From Heterodera schachtii (Eukaryota > Nematoda > Chromadorea > Rhabditida > Heteroderidae), in NCBI GenBank assembly GCA_023374025.1, contig SIJG01000018.1, forward strand, positions 186,001 through 250,000: a DNA stretch of 64,000 nt, read 5' to 3'. Shown piece after piece: positions 1-9,600 of this stretch (the first letter of the stretch is position 1; each line of letters begins with the position of its first letter). The notes below the pieces were generated by a model that was not told the DNA's origin, ran no database searches, and saw only the letters and a list, made by a program, of their open reading frames with translations. A program made the position numbers and the translations under genes.

Positions 1-503
1 ATTTAAAATATTTAAAGTTAAAAAAATTATATTTAAAATAATTTAGTTAGGGCTTATTGAATTTTCCTTCTCATCCGATTAAAAAGATTTTTTATTTATT
101 GTTCACTTAAAAATTAAACTTTGAAATTGATCAACGTCCGTTCACGGTCCCATGGAAATTAGTTTTGTTTTCGAAATATTTTAAATAAAAAGTCAATAAA
201 AATTGAAGGATAGCCTGTAAATTAAAAAAAAAATTTAATTTAAAACTTCTTACGAGAAAAATCAAAATGAAAAGAATTGAATCAATTATTTTATTGCTTA
301 ATTTTTACGTGCTAATTCAAGAAATACAATGATCCGTACCTTTAGATCTTATTTCAAAGATTTTCAAATCCATAAAATCTTGCCCTTTTTAAGACAGTGT
401 TTCAACATAATTATATTTGTAATAAGTATAAATTATATTACTGTGCTTTTAGAATATCCAAGGAATTTAAAAAGTTTGCCCTTTTTTCAAAGTGGCGTTT
501 CCT

Positions 504-923
504 CTATTCCATCGGTTCTTCATCCGACTCCTTCAAGTTTGCTTTATGCTGTTCAACTTCGGCTGCAGGTGCAATGGATGGTTCAGCGTTCAGTTCGGGC
601 ACATCCTTTGGTGAAGCGGGCTTCACAGCATTGCTTGGCTTGACTTAATTAAATTTTGTTTTGATTGGCACAATGTCACAAATTGGCAAAAAACAATGGC
701 TGCAAAAATCATATATTTCATTTAATTTTATGTTAGTTCAATGACCAGATCCCGGATTTAGATTTGCTAAAAAACATTTTGTTGGTTGTTGAGTAGTGCA
801 ATTGTGATTCTGCTCCCTTTCCCACGTCTCGATGTCGTCTGCCGATGCGGATGCAAAGTCCACCAAAAAAAATGCCGCTGCAATCAATGGCAGAAAACGC
901 AAGAAATTTACGTGGTTGACCAT
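504..923 (-). CDS. small secreted protein, two exons (hypothetical)
   Basis: Not a family I recognise. The first exon (923 to about 746) opens with a clear signal peptide: about 28 residues with a hydrophobic core (FLPLIAAAFFLV) and an ASASA cleavage site. A short acidic stretch with two cysteines (NHNCTTQQPTKC) follows. Read through, this frame stops after GSGH. A donor at about 745 and an acceptor ending at about 644 join it in frame to a second exon rich in Ala, Pro, Lys and Glu that ends DEEPME and a TAG at 504-506. The spliced product is about 105 residues, mature part about 77, with no membrane segment. The biased composition of the second exon supports real coding in otherwise random AT-rich DNA. 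Secretion is inferred; a function is not. The donor context is weak, so the junction is the least certain part. Confidence 0.5.
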
Positions 924-1803
924 TTTTGTAAAATCGTTCTAAAATGCTTTTAAATTTATTTGACATAGGGAAAATTTTAAAAAAAGGAAAATGTAAAAAT
1001 AATCGAAATTATTTTCACTAAAAATATATTGAGGGGATAAAAGAATGATTTGATGGCTTTTCGTTATTCATTTTATTTTTGTTCACTGGGAAAAGTGGAA
1101 AATGAAAAGAACAAATCATCACTAAAGTGTATTTCCATTGGATGGGAATGGGCAATCAAATAATTTTTTGCATTAATTAATATTCCATTGACTTTAAAAA
1201 TATTGACAAACGAACGAACGAACAAAGTAATGAATAATTAAAAAAAAAGAAAATATATTAACCGCTTTAATAAAATACGACCAAAAATGAGTAAAGTTGG
1301 ATTGGACTATTTGCATATGTATATTTTTTCCTGTTCTGGAAACAGCATTAAATGCATAAAAAACACCTTTTTAGCAAGTTTGGCAACTTATAAAGCGAAG
1401 TTCCATTTGCAAATTTTGGCATTTTAAAAGAAATCCAATATAAAGGGCCTCCTATTTTAAAGCAGCCTTTTTCACCTCAAAGAACCGAAAATAATTTTTT
1501 TTTTTAGATATTTTGGAAATTATTAATAAAAATAAACAACTTTCTAATAAAATTTTTAATTTATGCTTAAGATAATTTCAAAAAATGAAAATTTTCGATT
1601 TTTCGTAATTTTCTTTAAAATAATAAATTTTATTTACGCATTAATTTTTTATTCAATAAATTTTCATAAAATATTTAATTTATTTTTGATAAATTAAAAA
1701 TTTTGACAATATTATTACTAGAGAATTGATCGCCAAATTTAATTTAATTTTTTAGTAAAAAATTTCGGTTTAGTATTAAAATATTTACTTTTCACATTTT
1801 TAG
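924..1803. other. AT-rich spacer, no gene seen
   Basis: Long runs of A and T with stops in all frames. It contains the upstream region of the small secreted gene and a short ACGA run near 1208-1225. I see no conserved exon, RNA gene or mobile-element end. Confidence 0.6.
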
Positions 1804-2021
1804 CACCGTTTTATTTGGATTTGCATTTAAACACAAGGCAAAATTAGATGAACCAATTCATTTAATAACCGGCACTTACGCACGCGTAAGCAGTGGCAAT
1901 TTTTGGGTTAACAGTTAGAGAAGAGGAGATACCCAATATGCATACGGTTGTGGTGATACTATAGGATTTGGCGTTAATTTGGCCACTCATCAGTTAATTT
2001 TCACTAAAAATGGACTTCTTT
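1804..2021 (+). pseudogene. SPRY-domain exon remnant (SPRYSEC-like)
   Basis: One reading frame from a TTTTTAG acceptor at about 1803 to a GGGTTT donor-like site near 2021 encodes recognisable SPRY blocks: FGFAFKHKAKLDEP, then GTYARVSSGNFWV, then YGCGDTIGFGVNLATHQLIF followed by TKNG. The last block is the typical core strand pair of RanBPM-type SPRY domains and of the secreted SPRYSEC proteins expanded in cyst nematodes. The frame is broken by an in-frame TAG at 1916-1918, and no neighbouring exons are evident, so I call it a pseudogene. A retained exon of a working gene with a sequencing error is possible but less likely. No signal peptide exon is visible nearby. Confidence 0.72.
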
Positions 2022-4190
2022 TGGGTTTGTTAAATCAAATGAAATTATTTTTATTTAATTTTCACACCTTTTTATATTCAAATGGGGATTATAAAAGAAT
2101 TATTTTTATAAATAATTTTAAAAAGATTCAAATAAATACTAAAATTATTTTTAATTTTTATCAAATTTTATACATTTAAATTGTTACCATGATTAATATT
2201 TATCCAGAACATTATTCATCTAAAAATTGAGATTTAAATGCTTCATAATGTACGTTGATCATTTCGTTTATGTTTCGGATCGGCCAAATCCCATGATCGA
2301 TAGGTTAATTTCTAAAAATTAATGAGCGCATTTAAAGAGCACAACAAGATTTATAAAATGCAATAAAACGGGTCCAGCAAAGACGGAGCCGCCCATTTTG
2401 TTTAATGCAATAAATTTAATGGTTTATTATTAGATTAAGAAATAATTAGCATATTTCTTCTTTAAAAATAAATTTATCTAGTAGTTTCATTTCTCATGAT
2501 GAATCGGTAACTTTTCTGAAGTTCCTTTGTCCTTCGTGAATTTTTATGTAAATTATTTTTTTAACATGATTTTAATTAAAATATATATACATTAATATGA
2601 TTATTTATTATTTGTCATGATTTAACCGATAAAAATAAAATTATAAAATTCAAATAAATTTTACGAACTCTCTGACGAATGTTTCTGCTTTTTTAGTTAT
2701 TTTATTTTTTATTACTAATTTAAACCAAATTCTGGATATTAATTTATTTTAATTCCTTTGTCAATTGCTTTATCATTTCCATATATATTATTTATATATA
2801 ATGTGAATATTTAATTTTTTAAATTATTCGTTTTGCCGAGGCCTAATCAATTCTTGTCTTTCTTATAAATTATTTAATTGGTTTGCATATGTATAAAACT
2901 TTGTAGAAATAGGTTTTTTATTAAATTGTCTTTTAATTTTTTAAAAACAAATATTAATCTACCGACGGTCCATTTTTCTTCACAGCACCTATCGTTTGTA
3001 GATATGTTTTTATTGTATATATTTATATTAATATCTTCGTTATTAATAATCCAGCACAATATACTCAAATTCGTTTTGGAAATGTTGTTGTCTCATTTAA
3101 ATGTTGTTTTACGAATTTGAATCTTCATATTTTTTATGCGATATTTGAATAATAATTATTTTTAATATAATTTATTCAATTTATTTCGGCGTTTAAATCA
3201 CTTTATTTATTTTTTTGCTATTAATAAATATTGAACAAATGTTTTTGTTTGGTTTTTTTGTTGTTTTTAATTTCATATAATTTGCGCTCCATTCGTTAAA
3301 GATTAGTTTTTTAGTTAATTTCTATATAGTAAAATTTGTGCTTCTTCTGCATTATAAATGTGTTTGCAATATATTTTTCACAAATAAAAACTATTAAAAT
3401 ACTTATAAAACTATAAACAAAACAAAACTTAATATATAAAATTCTAAATGATTTTGAACTTCAATAAAAAAATTGCTATAAATTATTTAATTTATTTTTA
3501 TGGATATTTTTGTTCGGACTTCTGAGCACTTTCTTAATTTTTAATGTGTATCAGTAGAAAGTAATTTTAATCAAAATCTAATTCCAAATAAATATTTTCT
3601 CATGGCTAATTTATATTGTTCTAATATTTATTATCATGCAATTACTTAATTATTTGTTAAAGTTTTGTCTTTAAAGATATCTCTATTATATTGAATCAGC
3701 AGTAATTTTATGCTAGTTAATTTTTACTATATCCATAATCTTTTGTTTATTTAATAGAAAATAAATTAAATGATAGTTAAAATTTTTAATTTATTAATAT
3801 AAAAATCTTATATTTCATTGTTTAATTTAAATTTCCTCTATCTTCGATATAAAGAAACATTTTTGCTAATAATTATCTATTTAATATTTAATTCTAAAAG
3901 TATTTAATATTTTTTTGATTTAAAAAAATATGTTGACTGATTATTTTCTTTTTGTTATATCACTTAAATAGTTGCTCTGTGAGTGTTATTTTTATTATTA
4001 TTAGATCATAAATAAGTTATTTACTAAATAATTTATAATAATTTTTGTTTTCAATGTCAGTTAATAAATATTTATATACAAAAATATTGCATTTTCTTTC
4101 TTATAAAAAAATTATTTAAATTATGCGTTTATTTACTCGCGTCCAGAATGTTGAGATGTGTTTCAACAACTTTGAGTATTTAATATAATT
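2022..4190. other. AT-rich gene-free stretch
   Basis: About 2.2 kb of very AT-rich sequence. The open frames of 60-80 codons here have Asn/Ile/Phe/Lys-rich random composition and no homology that I can see. No tRNA boxes, terminal repeats or satellite structure were noticed. Confidence 0.6.
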
Positions 4191-4204
4191 TTAATGAATA
4201 TAAG

Positions 4205-4362
4205 TAGGAAGTAGAGTGCCACGGGACCGGGACCTGGTAGCGGACAACTGAGTACAACTGAGTACCAAGGTCCCGGTTTTGACCGGGACCGGGACTAGTC
4301 CCGGTTTTTTCCCGGTTTTCCTAGCCAAAAATTCCCGGTTTTGGTACGGTACCGTAGTTTGG
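4205..4362. repeat. CCGG-rich palindromic repeat at the Gypsy integrase break
   Basis: A GC-rich block made of variations of TCCCGGTTTT and GGACCGGGAC, with many short inverted pairs, sits exactly where the Gypsy integrase frame stops resembling an integrase. It contrasts sharply with the AT-rich DNA on its left. It is probably a separate short repeat that inserted into, or recombined with, the retroelement. No target duplication could be assigned. Confidence 0.5.
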
Positions 4363-5780
4363 TGTTTAAAGCCCCAATTCTCGGCGAGTGACTCAAAAGT
4401 CGCACTCAAAAATTGTGTGCCGCAGTCTGTTATCACAATTTTTGGTAGCCCAAATAGACATAGAAATTTTTCTACGGATGCTGAAGTAACAGTTGTCGCT
4501 GTTTGTTCCCTCAGTGGGATAGCGGCCATAAATTTGGAAAATGAGTCAATAATCATTAAAACGTATTGGAATCCTCCCTTAGACATTCTTAGGGGTCCCA
4601 TTAAGTCGAGATGAAGTCTTTCAAATGGGCGAGCTGCCGGTTCTATTGGACAAATTGGTTCCGCGCTTTTATTAATGCCAATAATTTTCCTCCTTTGGCA
4701 TGCGTCGCAGTTTTTGACCTGCTTTTGAATATCTTTGTCCATTCCTTCCCAAAATAAACTTCGTCTAATTTTTTCTTTCGTTCGTTTCTCGCCCAAATGG
4801 CCTCCTTGGAAAGGGTCAGAATGATATTCACTCATTACCCGGCGTCGCATACACTCTGGGACATAAATTTTCCACTCTCCCCTGTCTGTAACGCACAAAA
4901 GTCCCTCAAAAAGCTTCCATCTTCCGAATGTCCCCTCAGAATTACCTTTTTCGTCCGCATTTTTTATTAATTCGCAAATTCTCTGCGATTCTTTGTCCTG
5001 TTTTTGTGCTGCGATCATTTCTTCTCGTGTTATTTTCTGGTCGAATTTTAATGAATTAATTTATTGATCCGTTTTGTCGTCCAAATATCGAGATAAATAG
5101 TCACAGAATTGGTTTCGTTTTCCCGGTCTTTGAATAATATCTACATCGAATGCCATAATTGCCAGCTGGTATCTGCTTAACCGTCCTTCTAAATCCTTCC
5201 TTCGGAATAGTGATGTTAATGCTGAATTATCTGTTACCACCGTTGACCTTCCAGCTCCCTCCAAATATGGGCGGAAATTTTTTAATGAAGCGCAAATGGC
5301 AAGTGCTTCTAATTCCACTACTGAATATCGTTTTTCATGTTTAGTTAGAACTCTGCTAAAGTAGCAAATGGGGTGGATTTCCTCCTTTTTGTTCTTCTGT
5401 AGAAGACATCCGGCGATTGCTTTGGTGCTGGCATCTGTTTCAACTACAAATGGGTGTCCAAATCTTGGTGGGGCTAACACTGGCGCTGTCATCAATCTTT
5501 CCTTTAACTCTTGCAACGCTTGCTCGTGCAATTCTCCCCATTCCGTTGTACTTTCATTCTTTGTTAGTTCATAAATGGGTTGCAGTATTTCAGCGAATCC
5601 GAAAATGAATTTTCGAAAGTATGATAAGACACCGATCAACGATCGTAGCTCAGTTATATTGTTTGGTTTTTTGATTTTTTGGATCGGTTCCAAATCCTTT
5701 GGATCAATTCGCACACCCTTTTCCGAAATTAAATGTCCCAAATATCGTATTTCTCCGAGTGCAAATCGGCACTTTTCTGG
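4360..5780 (-). pseudogene. Gypsy pol, distal half: end of RT, RNase H, integrase
   Basis: The frame starts with the RT thumb/connection region (YLGHLISEKGV), then RNase H with TDASTKAIAGCLLQ, the VVELEALAI block and VVTDNSAL. A TAA at 5061-5063 interrupts the frame just before integrase. The integrase part keeps the zinc module (His-His, then CDACQRR) and the first two catalytic aspartates (HLDLMGP and TDCGTQF). It then ends after HQTTVPY, before the third catalytic residue, where the CCGG-rich repeat takes over. No function is possible without the C-terminal half of the core. Confidence 0.85.
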
Positions 5781-5784
5781 CTTT

Positions 5785-6605
5785 TGTCCGATCACCACCC
5801 GTTGATTGATTGATTGGTTGAGTGCGCTTGAGTTGAGCTGCTTGAGTTGGCCGAGTGCGCTTGAGTTGAGTGCGGTGCAGGTCGCCGCGGTGGTGTCGAC
5901 AAGGCCCGAGGAGTTCGGGCGTTGAAATTTGCCGGGAGGGGAAGCAGGAGTGGGACGGGAATTGTGCCGGGGGTCAAACGTGGGCAAGTGCAGAGGAAAA
6001 ATTCACACCAAATTTTATCTCAAACTTGGGTAATTAAACCGAAAAGTGGACAATGGGCGGACAAATGGGGGAGGAAAATCCGGCCAAAGGCCACAAATTG
6101 AAATGTGAATGCAAAACGGCCCTATTGGCTGATCACACAAAAAATCGCAATTGAAATGGTGAAAATTGGGCCAAAATTGGAGGACATGAAGTTGGAGCAG
6201 TACAAGCAGTACAACAAGGGAATGTGAGCGAGGCAATTGGGACAGGACAAATGAGCGCATGGAAATGGGGGAGGTGCGCATGAAATGAATTGGCCAGAGA
6301 GGGCCAAAAATGGGACAAATGTGGCGGTGAACGGGGGCCAAAGAGTTGGAGCTGTTCAGCTCCCAAAAAGTGGTCGATTGGGGAAATGAAGTGCTGTTTG
6401 TGAGCACACATTTAAAGGGAACGGAAAAATGGGGAGAGAATTTTTGGGTGATAAGGAACGGAATTTGCGGGGGGGAGTGACAGCCGCTGATAAGGCGGCA
6501 ATTGCACATCGGACCATTTTTAAATTGAATTGATTTTTGGTTTTTGTCCGATGTGCATTTTGGCACAAATCAAATAATTTGATTTTCGAAACCCGTGTTT
6601 CGACA
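5785..6605 (-). repeat. 3' LTR of the BEL/Pao element
   Basis: Shares almost its whole length with 16495-17318. Outside one block (about 6225-6300) the two copies differ at only a few positions. Within that block they differ at more than ten positions in about 70 bp. The LTR includes the pair AGCAGTAC/AAGCAGTAC near 6197-6212, which recalls the stem sequences in the leader hairpins. Confidence 0.93.
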
Positions 6606-6690
6606 CTCCCGAGCGGCAAGGAAAAGGGGCTCATCCGTTCTTCCTTCTTCTCTCTTTCTTCTTCCCTCTTGGTTCTTTGTTTTGGGCCCA

Positions 6691-9600
6691 TCAGTAGTCC
6701 GCCAGTTTCATCGGTCGCAAGCGTCCGAAGGGCGTGTCCTCTGTTGCGCTGTGCGCTCTCGCTCGTGTTCGGAATGATGCCGTTCCCGTCGTCGTGTCCA
6801 GTCGGATTAGTGGAGTCGATTGCTCTGGCAATTGTCGTCGTTTCCGCCGGATCGGGGTGCTTGGCATCTCCCGCAATGGCATGTCCTCGTGTTGGGCTTG
6901 AATTTGGTGCGTCGTCTGATTCTTCGGTCGAAATCCGATCAGGGTCATGAGTGTGATGCGGATTGGGTTGAGGAAGTATGCGATTAAGCATGGTAGGATG
7001 ACGTCTCGGAAAAGTAGGAATGTGGAGTATGCCGAGGCGAGACGTATCCACCATTGAATGGCTTCCTGTAGTCGGTCTTGGAGCCATCTGACGGTCCATC
7101 CTTCGATTCCGTCGGGTAAGGCGCCGAGTGCTTCCGCTCGTTGCGTTGTTTGTTGTTCCAGCTTGTTTTTGAACTCTTCCGAATCTTCGAATTCGTCGAT
7201 GTGTGGAAGGCTGGCGAAGTCGGTATCGTTGTCGAGCTGCCACTGATGGAAGATCAGTGGGTGGAGATCCAAATCGTTGTCGGTTTTGTTGAGGATCGTC
7301 TCGTAGAGCTCATGGATGACTGTTTGTGCCAGTCGTTGGACGTTTCCATTTCTTGAGTCGATTCGCACCCACAAGTTGGGGTTTTGTTGCACTTGCAGGT
7401 GATGGTAGCGAAATGGTGAGCAACTTGCGATCTTTGAGATGAGTGAGAGGATGCGCGTCTCCGGGTCAAGGAATGCGTCTCTTGTTGCGTTTGGTAAATG
7501 GATTGTGACCGGAATGAACTTGTAGCAGTCTTTTGTTGTCCGGTAGCTGATGTTGGAGAGGGAGATTGGAACGCAGGGAAATACTTCGATTGTTGTTTCG
7601 CTGATCCATCGGGCTTGCAGATTATCGCGCTTGAGGAGTTTCCGTGCCTGAAGCGTTGGGTTGCTGACGCGCACATTGCGCTGGCATTCCTTCAAGTAGA
7701 GCTGCGAGAGTGCCATTGTTGTGGCAAGTTGAGCAGCTGAAAGCTGCGAAGCGAGTTGCTCGGGTTGCACGTTGCGTCTCGCTCTTGTGTGGTTGCTCAT
7801 GATGATGTCATATTGCTCTTTTGGAATGCCGAAGTTCTGCTCCGATAGGACGATTTGTCTCCCGTCGCATGCTTGCACTGCATGCGTCTCGGTGAAGGTC
7901 AGTGCCTTTTGTCGGTCTTCCGAGATCCAAAATGCTGTTGTTTGACCGTTGAGCGTGGTGAATTCTCCGTGGATTTCTTCTGCTTCTTGAAAGTCGCACA
8001 TGAAGCAGTTGTCGTTTGGACATGCTGAAGTCCAGATGAGTGAACTGTTGTCTTGCAGTTGGCAATACTCGGAGGCGTAATTGCAATGGTCTGCGCGATG
8101 GATTGGTGACAAGAGTTGGAGACTGTGCCATTTGACAAACAGAGTTGCTGGTTGCGCAAAGCAATTTGTTGCTGAGCTGGTTTGCTTCCATTTGAAGAGT
8201 CCGGTGATTGGTCCGGGGAAATCCACTTGGAGTTGGTCGTTTGTTGCCCAAATGTGCTTGTTGTCGTCGTGGTGCATTTCCGTTTTGGCGAGTGGGCATT
8301 CTTGCTGGTGTGCCATTCGTTGGCAGAGTCGTTTGGAGACCAACGGAAATTCTTTGTTGATTTCGACGAACTTATCGCCGACGATGTTTGTGTAGTAATT
8401 TTCCGTTGTCGTTTTGATGGAACAGTGCCATGCCGTTGCGATTGGTTCCGGCCGGTGGATCTTGGTGTACAGCGTGATGGTCAGTGGTGTCCATTGCGCG
8501 GTGAGTGCTGGTGGTGGACGGCAGAATGGCGAGTTTTCCGGGCCTTTCAGTTCCCAGAGAGTGCTGCCGTGATTCGAGCACCAGAAGACTTCGCGTCCTT
8601 CTTCGGTTGTGATTGTGCTCTTGGGCCAGCGAATCAATTTGATTCCTGGACGGGGCCTTTGTTGTTGCCGTACCCGCGATACTGTTGTCGTTCGGTGGTC
8701 CATTGACCATGGCATTGGCGTTGTCGTGGCTGTGCGTGCGGTTGGCCGTGTGGTTGATCTGGTTGGCCAATTTGTTGTGCGTGTGGTCGTTGTAGTCGCG
8801 GTTGTTGTCGTTGTGCGTGGACGATTTGTGGTTGTTGTGAGTTGTGTCGTTGTCCATGGCGGAGTTGTCGATGTCAGCGGATTTGTTGATTGGCTCAGAC
8901 TTCGGTTCAGTGCTAGAACCTTGTCTATGTATCGCTGGACGTAAGGGCTGTATTTTGTTGATGCCCGTCGGTCGCGCTCCGTGAAGATGTTGAGGAAGTT
9001 TGAAACATGGCCGCCATGCCACGCTTTGACTTGCGTAATTCGCTTTTGTCGATTTGGTAGTCCTTGTGCAGTGCCGGTGAAGAGTAGGCAAAGCATGCTG
9101 ATCAGCATTAGCGAGCTGATCACTTGTCGGCTTGTTGATGGACCTTGTCGGGACGTGTTTGTTGACGAGGATGGTCCCGGCTCTTGTTCCAAATCCATTG
9201 GTTCCGGAATGGCTTGTCGGATCCGGTTGGCGATTTGTCTTGCTTCTCCCATTTCTCGATTGAAAACGAAGAAGCCCGCCTTCAATTCTCGGGTGATGTC
9301 GATCAGGTACTTCTTGTTGTTGATCCATTGCGCATTGTCGTCCTTGGCGACGATCAATGTGATTTCGATGTCTGATCGCAGAAATCGGTGGAGCATCGGT
9401 GCGATTTGAACCGCCATGTTGTCGGCAGTTGCTTGGTAGGCGAAGATCATATGTTTGACCTTTGGTCCCGGGATGAGTCGGAATTCATCTGCTGGGAAGT
9501 GGGTAAACCACTTGGCGTCGTAGAAGAGTGGCTTAAACACTTCTGCAACGTTGTCTCCGATGAGAATGGTTGTGCAGTTGTAGTTCAAGAAGGTCGGGTG

